A stretch of 7,601 nucleotides of DNA from Bacteroidota bacterium (lineage in GTDB: Bacteria > Bacteroidota > Bacteroidia > UBA7662 > CANHCV01). Both the position numbers and the translations under genes were made by a program. This document shows positions 1 through 6,608 of this stretch, piece by piece (position 1 is the stretch's first letter; the number at the start of each line of letters is the position of its first letter). A model generated the notes under the pieces. That model saw only the letters and a program-made list of their open reading frames with translations, did no database searches and was not told the origin of the DNA. Location: positions 1 to 7,601 of the forward strand of contig JAIYBD010000034.1 in assembly GCA_027488715.1 (NCBI GenBank), written 5' to 3'.

Positions 1-96
1 CAAATCAGCCAAAATATCCACCAGTTTTTGATTTGCTGGTGTGGCCGATTTTAACTTCTCTACAAATTGCGCTTGTTTTTCGAAACGAACATCCAT
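1..96 (-). CDS. N-terminal part of a probable small DNA-binding (helix-turn-helix) regulator, cut by the left window edge
   Basis: Reading leftwards from an ATG at 96-94, 32 codons stay open to the window edge. The peptide begins MDVRFEKQAQFVEKLKSATP and continues with a helix containing KLVDILADL. An in-frame stop lies upstream at 156-154, and this ATG is the first one after it; a TTG at 102-100 is the only other plausible start. From memory, many Bacteroidota regulators with a helix-turn-helix begin with a similar acidic/basic helix followed by a 'LVDxxADLL' helix and then 'SxDSAYRRxR'; the decisive second part lies outside the window, so the function is an inference. The leader has no Shine-Dalgarno motif but carries a 17-base A run (on this strand) ending 15 bases before the ATG. 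The gene is divergent from the exported-protein gene that starts at 325. Confidence 0.5.
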   Translation of the reverse strand, partial: MDVRFEKQAQFVEKLKSATPANQKLVDILADL

Positions 97-110
97 GACC
101 AAATCTAGGA

Positions 111-127
111 TTTTTTTTTTTTTTTTT
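111..127. repeat. 17-base T homopolymer in the leader of the minus-strand gene
   Basis: Seventeen consecutive T bases on the plus strand (A on the sense strand of the left gene) lie 15 to 31 bases upstream of its ATG. Position 110 is A and position 128 is G, so the run is uninterrupted. Runs of this length are prone to slipped-strand mispairing. An A-rich leader also suits Bacteroidota translation initiation, which relies little on Shine-Dalgarno pairing. Confidence 0.9.
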
Positions 128-128
128 G

Positions 129-162
129 CAAAACTTAATTTTTTATTTAGGGTTTATCGCAA
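129..162 (-). promoter_or_regulatory. Candidate Bacteroidota-type promoter for the left gene
   Basis: On the minus strand a TTG (162-160) is followed after 22 bases by TAAGTTTTG (137-129). This resembles the Bacteroidota sigma-ABfr pattern of a TTTG/TTG -33 box and a TAnnTTTG -7 box, but with one extra base in the -7 spacer. Transcription would start near the T run, placing the homopolymer in or next to the 5' leader. It is a visual match only. Confidence 0.25.
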
Positions 163-284
163 TTTTCTGGAAAAGGTTTTTTAATTTTTTGTAAAAACCC
201 CAATGAATACTCAAAAAAATAGCCCGATTGAGCTTTTTTGAAAGAAATCAAATTTTTAACGCCTTCTCATCCGTTTTTTTTCTG

Positions 285-293
285 TATAGTTTG
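285..293 (+). promoter_or_regulatory. Weak candidate -7 box for the exported-protein gene
   Basis: TATAGTTTG resembles the Bacteroidota -7 consensus TAnnTTTG with one extra spacer base, and it lies 31 bases before the ATG at 325, which gives a reasonable short leader. No convincing TTG -33 box is seen 17 to 23 bases upstream, so the call is weak. The leader just before the ATG is A-rich and has no Shine-Dalgarno motif. Confidence 0.2.
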
Positions 294-324
294 ATTTCAC
301 CTTTGCAAAACAAACTTCATAAAC

Positions 325-1449
325 ATGAAAACATTGCAAAAGAAATTGAAAAGCGGAATCATTTGGGGAATGGTTCTGTTCGGGTCGATTCAATGGTCCA
401 TGGCCCAACGGGCTGCCTTGGTTTCCATCGACCTGCGTGGAATGGCTGGAATTGATTCTTCCATGATTGCTCAAATTGCCAGAACGGAAGCATCCAAAGT
501 CGTTTCTTTCGAAATGATGGATCGCTACGATATCGAAGAAATTCTTCGTCAGAAAAATACCACTAATGAACCCTGTTACAGCAAAACGTGTTTGGTGAAT
601 CAAGGTAAAATTTTAGGGGCCCAAATCATGATCACCGGAACGGTAGAACGCTTAGGTAATAAAATTTCGGTGAATCTTCGCGAGATTTCGGTCAACGAAG
701 ACAAAATCACCAAGACCTACGTTGAGGAGTATTTGTATCTCCCCTCCGAATTGAATCGCATTTTTCGGGTGAGTTTCAACTCCATGTACGGAAAAACCAT
801 CGATGGAGTAGAGTTGAAAAGTCTCACCGATCCCACCTATTTACCAGGCGGTAGCAACAATCCCGAATCCATTATTTTAAAAACCGCCGGACCACGATTT
901 GGATTCACTGGGTTTACAGGTAGAGCTGCCGAATACATTCAACGTCCGAAAGCAGATGGAGGTTTAGAAGGAATTCCAGTCATGTTTCAATTTGGATATC
1001 AATTTGAAAAGCAATACCTCAACGAAGGAAATTTTCAGGGATTGCTCGAGTTTATACCCATGATTACCGGCGCCGACCAAGGCCAATTCATTCCATCATT
1101 CTCCTTGTTGAATGGGTTTAGAAGTCAGAAAACAGGATTGGAAATAGCATTCGGACCTTCCTTTTCATTCAGCAAAGTTGCCGAAGGATATACCGACTCT
1201 TCCGGCGCTTGGAAGTTCGCTTATTTCGCTCCGGCTCCATACCAACTGGAAGAACGCTTGGATTCTCGTGGAACCACCCGTTTAAACCCAAGTTTTATCA
1301 TTGGAGTTGGAAAAACATTTAAAAAAGGTCGAATGAATATGCCGGTGAATGCCTGGGTTCGCCCATCCAAATCCAGTACTCAATTCGGTGTAAGTTGGGG
1401 TTTCAACGTACAGAAAGCAAAAGTTAAAGCGGTGGAAAATTTCCGATAA
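325..1449 (+). CDS. Exported protein with CsgG/FlgO-like N-terminal domain and predicted beta-rich C-terminal half
   Basis: The 374-residue product starts with a lysine-rich segment, a hydrophobic stretch (about 11-22) and a likely signal-peptidase I site after the sequence SMAQ (residue 28). Residues 29-160 look like the fold shared by CsgG, FlgO and TolB-type amino-terminal domains: a beta strand (AALVSIDLRGM), a helix, a strand ending in the family-like phrase MMDRYDIEEIL (64-74), a cysteine pair C84/C89 (CYSKTC) that could form a disulfide, then GKILGAQIMITGTVERLGNKISVNLREI (described from 95 to 122). Residues about 188-370 alternate aromatic and glycine-rich short strands (PRFGFTGFTG, FQFGYQFE, GFRSQKTGLEIAFGPSFSF, FGVSWGFNV), as in small outer-membrane barrels or beta sandwiches. 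No lipobox cysteine is present, unlike true CsgG. The gene appears monocistronic: divergent at its left, terminator at its right. The start is the ATG after an A-rich leader and gives a complete signal peptide. Exact function is unknown. Confidence 0.85.
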   Translation: MKTLQKKLKSGIIWGMVLFGSIQWSMAQRAALVSIDLRGMAGIDSSMIAQIARTEASKVVSFEMMDRYDIEEILRQKNTTNEPCYSKTCLVNQGKILGAQIMITGTVERLGNKISVNLREISVNEDKITKTYVEEYLYLPSELNRIFRVSFNSMYGKTIDGVELKSLTDPTYLPGGSNNPESIILKTAGPRFGFTGFTGRAAEYIQRPKADGGLEGIPVMFQFGYQFEKQYLNEGNFQGLLEFIPMITGADQGQFIPSFSLLNGFRSQKTGLEIAFGPSFSFSKVAEGYTDSSGAWKFAYFAPAPYQLEERLDSRGTTRLNPSFIIGVGKTFKKGRMNMPVNAWVRPSKSSTQFGVSWGFNVQKAKVKAVENFR

Positions 1450-1487
1450 TCTTTCAAAATAAAAAGATCTAACTAACCATGAAAAGA

Positions 1488-1509
1488 AAAACCTGCCCCC
1501 TCAGGTTTT
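1488..1509 (+). other. Small hairpin directly before the terminator
   Basis: AAAACCTG (1488-1495) and CAGGTTTT (1502-1509) are perfect reverse complements with a 6-base loop CCCCCT. The right arm ends in TTTT, so the hairpin may itself act as a weak terminator or stabilise the 3' end of the upstream transcript. It sits one base before the stronger hairpin. Confidence 0.7.
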
Positions 1510-1510
1510 G

Positions 1511-1539
1511 GGTCGCCTCATCGAGGCGACCTTTTTTTT
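1511..1539 (+). terminator. Strong intrinsic terminator
   Basis: A perfect 9-bp stem, GGTCGCCTC (1511-1519) and GAGGCGACC (1523-1531), closes a 3-base loop and is followed by eight T bases (1532-1539). It lies 62 bases after the stop of the exported-protein gene and 57 bases before the amidohydrolase start, so it separates the two transcription units. On the minus strand no T run follows the stem, so it should work in the plus direction only. Confidence 0.92.
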
Positions 1540-1595
1540 GTCGTTGTAAATGGTCGGTCGCTGATTTTCTCGGTTTTCTTTCCTAATTTTCCCCC

Positions 1596-4589
1596 ATGAA
1601 GAAATTTTGGTTTTCAACGCTGTTATCCCTCGGAGTTTTTGCATCGAACGCTCAACCCAATCGCTGGAACAATGGTCCAAGAGATGATCGTTCTACGTGG
1701 TTCGCCGTAACACATGCCACCATTCAGGTTTCGCCCAAAGTTCAAATCAAGGATGCAACCTTGGTTTTTCGCGACGGTAAAATTGTGGAGATTGGAAAGG
1801 ATATTAAACTTCCCGCTGGTGCCGTTATTAAAGATTTGGCCGGTGCTATGGTTTATCCCGCTTTCATCGATGCGTGGAGCACCTATGGCGTTGAAGTGCC
1901 TCCCGGAGGCGCTCCCCGTGGGCGCGGACAACAACATGCGCCCGAACGACCCGGTGCCTTCGCCGTAAACGATGCTATTCGTACCGATCAAAAAGCGGCT
2001 GATTTGTTTCGATTCCAATCCGACAAAGCCGAGCGCTTTCGAAAAATGGGCATTGGATTAACCGCAACGTTTGTGGAAGATGGAATTGCTCGCGGAACTT
2101 CGGCTGCGGTTTTTACCGGAAATGGAGAAGAAACCCAATTGCTTTTTCATCCTTCCGTTGGTCGACATTTCTCCCTCAACAAAGGGTCATCCAAGGAAGA
2201 TTACCCCGAATCGCTCATGGGACAAATCGCGTTGTTGCGCCAAACCCGTGCCGATGCGTTGTGGTACCAAAATACCAAACCCGCCTTCCGCGATTTGGCC
2301 CTGGAGGCATGGATTGCCACCGAAAATTTGACCGATTTTTTTGAAACCCGCGGAGAATACGATGCTTTGCGTTTAGCTGAACTGGCCAAAGAATGGAAAA
2401 GACCAGCCGTGATCAAAGCTCAAGGGAATGAATATCAATTCATGACGAGTTTGAAAAATTACCCGGGAAATACCTACATCCTTCCATTAACCTTTCCCGA
2501 TGCAAAAGATGTTGAGCATCCCTTAGATGCTCAGAATGTTACGCTTAGCGAAATGAAACATTGGGAATTGGCACCGTCCAATCCGGCTGCCTTCGCTAAA
2601 AATCAAATTCCGTTCGCATTCACCACTTCCGGCTTGAAACCCGGAGAAGATGTTTTTGCAGCGGTTCGTTTGGCCCTTCAATATGGACTTTCCTACGAGT
2701 CGGCCCTTTCAGCTTGGACCACCGTTCCTGCTTCTATTTTGGGTTTACAATCCAGCATCGGAACGTTGGAAAAAGGGAAAATTGCTAGTTTCATGATTGT
2801 TACCGATTCTCTTTTCTTAGAGAATTCCAAAATTCAAGAACTGTGGGTCAATGGAAAATCGTTTTCTTACAATACCATCGATTCTTTACTTCCAAAGGGT
2901 AAATACACCCTAAATTGGGGAAGTAAATCGTACAAAGCAGAGATCAATTCCGGCACATCGTTATCCGGCAAAATTTGGATGGATTCCACCTCCACCGATT
3001 TTTCTTGGCAACATTTTCAAGGAAACGTCAACGGAAGCGTTACGCTTCAGAAAAAATCGTTTCGATTGTACGGCTGGTTGAAGAACAACGGTTTAGAAGG
3101 GAAAGCCACCGCCGAGGATGGATCTGAAATTCCGTTTTCTTTGGTATGGAAAGAAGCCTCCTCCCCCGATACTTCCACCAAAACTCGAAAATCTTTGGTG
3201 TCATTCAAAGACGCATCTCCTTCATTTTTCCCGCAAATGGGATTAGGTGCCACCAAGCCCTGGTCGGAACAGCCGCAACTCAACGCCAGAATCAACAATG
3301 TGACCATTTGGAGCATGGGAAAAGATTCGGTTTTTGTGGGCGATGTCTTGATTCGCCAAGGGAAAATTGTTCGGGTTGGGCGCTTAGGTGATGTGGAAGA
3401 TGTTGAAATGGTGATCGATGGAACCGGAAAACACCTCACTCCCGGGTTGATCGACGAACATAGCCACATTGCCATTACCCGGGGAGTAAACGAAGGAACA
3501 AGAAACGTAACTTCGGAATGCGACATCGACGATGCCTTGGATTGTTCCGACATCAACATTTACCGTCAGTTATCGGGTGGGGTAACCACTTCCCATTTGT
3601 TGCACGGTTCGGCCAACCCCATTGGAGGTCAAACCGCGTTGATCAAGCTGCGTTGGGGTGCTACATCTCCCTTTGAATTGCGTTTTCAAGGCGCCGATCC
3701 CTTCATCAAATTTGCTTTGGGTGAAAACGTGAAGCAAAGCAACTGGGGAATGAGTCCAAAAACCAGGTACCCTCAAAGTCGAATGGGCGTAGAACAAGTG
3801 TATTTCGATGCTTTTTCTCGCGCCAAAGAATACGAAGCTGCCCGCAAGAAATGGATGGCCAACGGAAGTAAAAAAGAATTAGAGCCTCGCCCCGATTACA
3901 CCCTCGAAACCTTGGTTCGAATCCTCAATAACAAAGAATTCATCACCTGCCACTCCTACGTTCAAAGCGAAATCAATATGCTGATGCACGTGGCTGATTC
4001 GATCGGATTTAAAGTCAATACCTTCACCCACGTGTTGGAAGGCTACAAAGTTGCCAAAGAATTGAAAGCCCACGGCGCCTACGCCTCCACCTTTTCCGAT
4101 TGGTGGGCGTACAAGTACGAAGTGGTGGATGCCATTCCTCATAACGCGGCCTTGTTAACCCAAGCAGGCGTGGTGACGTGCATCAATTCCGACGATGCTG
4201 AAATGGCCCGCCGATTGAACCAAGAAGCAGCCAAAACCATCAAGTACGGCGGGTTAACTCCCGTTCAGGCTTTGGCCACTGTTACCCTTAATCCAGCTAA
4301 AGCATTGCATATCGATGGAAAAGTAGGAAGCATTGAAGTGGGCAAAGATGCCGATTTGGTTCTTTGGAGCCACAACCCTTTGAGCATCGATGCGAAAGTT
4401 GAGATGACCTTGGTGGATGGAAAAATGGCGTTTAACAAGCAGGAAGATGCCAAAAATCAAACGAGAATGCAAGCCGAACGCCAGCGATTGATTTTGAAAA
4501 TGCTGGAGGCGAAAAAAGGAGGAAAACCCACTTCCAAGCCCGTGGTGAAGGAAAAGCGATTGTACCACTGCGATACGATTGGCGATTGA
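1596..4589 (+). CDS. Exported tandem amidohydrolase (imidazolonepropionase-like family), first domain degenerate
   Basis: The 997-residue product has a signal peptide (MKKFWFSTLLSLGVFASNAQ, likely cut after residue 20). It holds two amidohydrolase-superfamily units. Unit 1 (about 34-425) keeps the outline, including a flanking beta sandwich (FRDGKIVEIGKDI) and the end motif GTLEKGKIASFMIVTD. However, its HxH site reads DAWSTYG (W94, T96), and the later Asp position reads TTSG (343-346), so it should not bind metal. A beta-rich linker spans about 430-560. Unit 2 (about 562-950) is intact: LTPGLIDEHSH (H622, H624), CHSY (H786), FTHVLEG (H812), INSDDAE (D866 or D867), and the end motif GSIEVGKDADLVLW. 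It probably hydrolyses an amide, peptide or cyclic amide bond in the periplasm; the substrate cannot be read from sequence. A basic tail ends in RLYHCDTIGD. The ATG at 1596 gives the whole signal peptide. It is probably the first gene of the operon, and its stop overlaps the next start by one base (TGATG). Confidence 0.95.
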   Translation: MKKFWFSTLLSLGVFASNAQPNRWNNGPRDDRSTWFAVTHATIQVSPKVQIKDATLVFRDGKIVEIGKDIKLPAGAVIKDLAGAMVYPAFIDAWSTYGVEVPPGGAPRGRGQQHAPERPGAFAVNDAIRTDQKAADLFRFQSDKAERFRKMGIGLTATFVEDGIARGTSAAVFTGNGEETQLLFHPSVGRHFSLNKGSSKEDYPESLMGQIALLRQTRADALWYQNTKPAFRDLALEAWIATENLTDFFETRGEYDALRLAELAKEWKRPAVIKAQGNEYQFMTSLKNYPGNTYILPLTFPDAKDVEHPLDAQNVTLSEMKHWELAPSNPAAFAKNQIPFAFTTSGLKPGEDVFAAVRLALQYGLSYESALSAWTTVPASILGLQSSIGTLEKGKIASFMIVTDSLFLENSKIQELWVNGKSFSYNTIDSLLPKGKYTLNWGSKSYKAEINSGTSLSGKIWMDSTSTDFSWQHFQGNVNGSVTLQKKSFRLYGWLKNNGLEGKATAEDGSEIPFSLVWKEASSPDTSTKTRKSLVSFKDASPSFFPQMGLGATKPWSEQPQLNARINNVTIWSMGKDSVFVGDVLIRQGKIVRVGRLGDVEDVEMVIDGTGKHLTPGLIDEHSHIAITRGVNEGTRNVTSECDIDDALDCSDINIYRQLSGGVTTSHLLHGSANPIGGQTALIKLRWGATSPFELRFQGADPFIKFALGENVKQSNWGMSPKTRYPQSRMGVEQVYFDAFSRAKEYEAARKKWMANGSKKELEPRPDYTLETLVRILNNKEFITCHSYVQSEINMLMHVADSIGFKVNTFTHVLEGYKVAKELKAHGAYASTFSDWWAYKYEVVDAIPHNAALLTQAGVVTCINSDDAEMARRLNQEAAKTIKYGGLTPVQALATVTLNPAKALHIDGKVGSIEVGKDADLVLWSHNPLSIDAKVEMTLVDGKMAFNKQEDAKNQTRMQAERQRLILKMLEAKKGGKPTSKPVVKEKRLYHCDTIGD

Positions 4590-5593
4590 TGAATCCGGTT
4601 TTGGTGGAGCAGTGGAGGGGGAATTTGGTTGAAACCCTTCACCGAGGGGCCGTTTGCGTGGCGGATGCCGAGGGAAATGTGGTGTTTTCAACGGGAGATA
4701 TCCACCAAAAAACGTATCCCCGCTCGGCCTTGAAATTCTTGCAGCACTTGGTGCTTTTGGAGAGCGGAGCGGCCGAACATTTTCAGTTTACCCTGGCAGA
4801 AATAGCCTTGATGGCCGGTTCCCACAACGGAGAATCCCATCATGTAGAAACAGCTCAATCGATCCTTCAAAAAATTGGTTTGGGCGAATCGCATTTGCAA
4901 TGCGGCGCTCATCCTCCGTTTTGGCCGGCCGAGGCCGAACGGTTTTTCCGACAGAATCGAACGGCCAATCAACTGTTCAACAATTGCTCGGGCAAACACG
5001 CTGGATTTTTGGCCGCTTGCATTTTCTTCGGTTATCCCCTTGAAAACTATGTAGATCCCGAACATCCGCTCCAACAGAAGATCTTGAAAAAAGTCATGAA
5101 ATTTTGCAACATCAGCGAGGTTCCCCCTGTTGCTATCGATGGATGTTCGGCACCGATTTGGGGGTTGAGCGTTTACGAGCAAGCCGTAGGTTACGCTCAG
5201 TTGGTGCACCAAAGTCGGTTCGAGCATGCTCCCGGGAAAGCCTGCCGCGTGTTGTTGGAGGCCGTTTCGGCCCATCCAGAAATGGTGGCAGGAACCGATC
5301 GCTACGACACCGAAATGATGCAGTTGCTGGGCGATCGGGTGGTGGGAAAGGTGGGAGCAGAAGGCATCTTCTGCCTTGGATTTCGACGTAAAAATTGGGG
5401 AGCCTGTATAAAAATCGACGATGGAAAAATGCTTCCTCAGTACCTCATCGCGCAAGAATTGTTGAATCATTTCGAGGAATTAACCGATTTTGAACGGAAT
5501 GCCTTGAAAAAATGGAACGATCTTCCCGTGGTAAATTGGAAAGGAATTCGTACGGGTGAACATCGTTCGAAGTTATCTTTGCCGCGTGAATAA
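4589..5593 (+). CDS. Type II (Rhizobium etli-like, zinc-dependent) L-asparaginase
   Basis: The 334-residue protein belongs to the Asparaginase_II family (Pfam PF06089), which hydrolyses L-asparagine to aspartate and ammonia. The catalytic landmarks known from the R. etli enzyme ReAV are all visible: YPRSALKFLQ with S46 and K49, GSHNGES with S78, the zinc motif NNCSGKHAGF with C133 and K136, DGCSAP with C186 as the third ligand, and GKVGAEG with K254. CGAHPP (105-110) and the C-terminal NWKGIRTG are also family hallmarks. Length is normal and there is no signal peptide, so the enzyme should be cytoplasmic. This family is unrelated to the AnsA/AnsB and plant-type asparaginases. A TTG one codon upstream (4586) also opens the frame, but the ATG at 4589, which overlaps the preceding stop as TGATG, is the natural start and suggests termination-reinitiation coupling with the amidohydrolase. 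The stop TAA lies inside the start region of the next gene. Confidence 0.95.
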   Translation: MNPVLVEQWRGNLVETLHRGAVCVADAEGNVVFSTGDIHQKTYPRSALKFLQHLVLLESGAAEHFQFTLAEIALMAGSHNGESHHVETAQSILQKIGLGESHLQCGAHPPFWPAEAERFFRQNRTANQLFNNCSGKHAGFLAACIFFGYPLENYVDPEHPLQQKILKKVMKFCNISEVPPVAIDGCSAPIWGLSVYEQAVGYAQLVHQSRFEHAPGKACRVLLEAVSAHPEMVAGTDRYDTEMMQLLGDRVVGKVGAEGIFCLGFRRKNWGACIKIDDGKMLPQYLIAQELLNHFEELTDFERNALKKWNDLPVVNWKGIRTGEHRSKLSLPRE

Positions 5594-6608
5594 CATCTTG
5601 GATTTAAAGCCCGTTTTGCACGGCCCTTCGAAAAAATTTTTCATCACCACCCACCACAAACCCGACGGCGATGCCATGGGTTCTTCTTTGGGTTTGTATC
5701 ATTATTTAAAGAAATTGGGGCATCAGCCCACGGTGGTTACCCCCAACGATTACGGATCTTTTCTCTTTTTCCTTCCCGGTGAAAAATCCGTTATCCAGTA
5801 CGAATCCGATCCTCAGCAGGCTTTTTCGGCCTTGAAAGATAGCGATTACATCTTCTGTTTGGATTTTAATCGGCTTTCGAGAATCAATGAATTGGGCGAT
5901 GCCGTTCGTGCCGCGCAGCAACCGAAAATCATGATTGATCACCATTTGGAGCCGGAAGATTTTGCGCAATTTCAATTGCACGATTCCAAGGCGGCCGCCA
6001 CGGCGGAATTGATTTTTCAATTGATGGTATTGATGGGCGATTTGCACCTGATGGATGTCGAAATTGGAACGTGTTTGTACACCGGAATCATGACCGATAC
6101 CGGCTCCTTCCGATTTGCTTCTACTTCGGCGGAAATTCATCGAACCATTGCATTTTTGAAGGAATCTGGGGTAGATCATGTGAAAATTCACGAAGCCATT
6201 AACGACAGTTGGAGTTTCCGCAGATTGCAATTTATGGGGTACGTTTTGGCGAATAAACTCCAATATCTTCCAGAAAAGAAAACGGCCTACATCACCATTA
6301 CTGCCCAGGAATTGTTGGACTATGATGTTCAGACGGGAGATACCGAAGGCCTAGTGAATTATGCGTTGAGCATTGAAGGAGTGAAATTTGCGGCACTGAT
6401 GGTTGATCGTACCGTTATGGTGAAGATTAGTTTTAGAAGTAAAGGAACGGTTCCCGCCAATGAATTTTCGGCCCTGCATTTTCATGGTGGCGGACATTTA
6501 AACGCAGCTGGCGGGCAAAGTTCGGAATCCTTAGAATTGACTGAAAGGCGTTTTTTAGAAGCATTGGAAAACTTTTACCCTCAAATCATTCGTGATGAAA
6601 AGCATTAA
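5586..6608 (+). CDS. nrnA: DHH/DHHA1 phosphoesterase, NrnA-type nanoRNase / pAp phosphatase
   Basis: The 340-residue protein has the N-terminal DHH and C-terminal DHHA1 domains of NrnA, which degrades 2-5-nucleotide RNA and/or removes the 3' phosphate of pAp in the cytoplasm. The manganese site motifs appear in order: THHKPDGDAMGSS (H23, H24, D27, D29), CLDFNR (D93), IDHHLEPE (D118, H119, H120) and TDTGSFRF (D171). The DHHA1 substrate motif FHGGGHLNAAGG has GGGH at 301-304. Length is that of the family. The start is uncertain: GTG at 5586 gives VNNILDLKPVLHGPSKKFFIT, matching the usual short N-terminus before the first strand, and overlaps the asparaginase stop by 8 bases. An upstream in-frame GTG at 5556 would add ten residues and lies 10 bases after an AAGGA. 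No ATG is available. Without biochemical data the balance between nanoRNase and pAp phosphatase activity is not decided. Many Bacteroidota lack oligoribonuclease Orn, and NrnA is thought to fill that role. Confidence 0.93.
   Translation: MNNILDLKPVLHGPSKKFFITTHHKPDGDAMGSSLGLYHYLKKLGHQPTVVTPNDYGSFLFFLPGEKSVIQYESDPQQAFSALKDSDYIFCLDFNRLSRINELGDAVRAAQQPKIMIDHHLEPEDFAQFQLHDSKAAATAELIFQLMVLMGDLHLMDVEIGTCLYTGIMTDTGSFRFASTSAEIHRTIAFLKESGVDHVKIHEAINDSWSFRRLQFMGYVLANKLQYLPEKKTAYITITAQELLDYDVQTGDTEGLVNYALSIEGVKFAALMVDRTVMVKISFRSKGTVPANEFSALHFHGGGHLNAAGGQSSESLELTERRFLEALENFYPQIIRDEKH

Larger units (their letters stand above)
97..324. other. AT-rich divergent intergenic region
   Basis: These 228 bases separate two genes that point away from each other, so they should hold both promoters. 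The region is strongly AT-rich, with long T runs at 111-127, 185-190 and 274-280. No gene longer than a 12-codon ATG frame (203-241) is present. A weak AT-rich inverted repeat (GGTTTTT at 175-181 and AAAAACC at 193-199) is visible, but it is not a convincing terminator or operator. Candidate promoter boxes are listed separately. Confidence 0.6.

Noticed and set aside
175..199. AT-rich inverted repeat GGTTTTT...AAAAACC
   Set aside because: Only 7 bp with an 11-base AT-rich loop in a region full of A and T runs; expected by chance and not placed as a terminator for either divergent gene.
203..241. A 12-codon ATG frame in the divergent region
   Set aside because: Too short, with no promoter or leader evidence and no recognisable peptide.
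1479..1586. A 35-codon plus-strand frame (MKRKTCPLRFWVASSRRPFF...) starting with ATG and spanning both hairpins
   Set aside because: Its sequence is dictated by the terminator stem and T run, it lacks a leader signal, and it would be translated through a termination site. It is most likely chance.
1540..1595. Possible promoter for the amidohydrolase operon (TAATTTTC near 1584)
   Set aside because: The box-like sequence is only a few bases before the ATG and has no TTG at a suitable distance. A promoter must exist after the terminator unless read-through occurs, but I cannot place it.
3047..3559. A 170-codon minus-strand open frame opposite the amidohydrolase
   Set aside because: Antisense to a well-supported coding region and low-complexity in character (rich in Ser, Thr, Pro); no domain seen.
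4688..5470. A 260-codon minus-strand open frame opposite the asparaginase
   Set aside because: It is fully antisense to a gene with all catalytic motifs; the predicted peptide has no recognisable domain and looks like a codon-bias shadow.
5706..6263. A 185-codon minus-strand open frame opposite the DHH gene
   Set aside because: Antisense to the catalytic DHH domain, with no recognisable motif.
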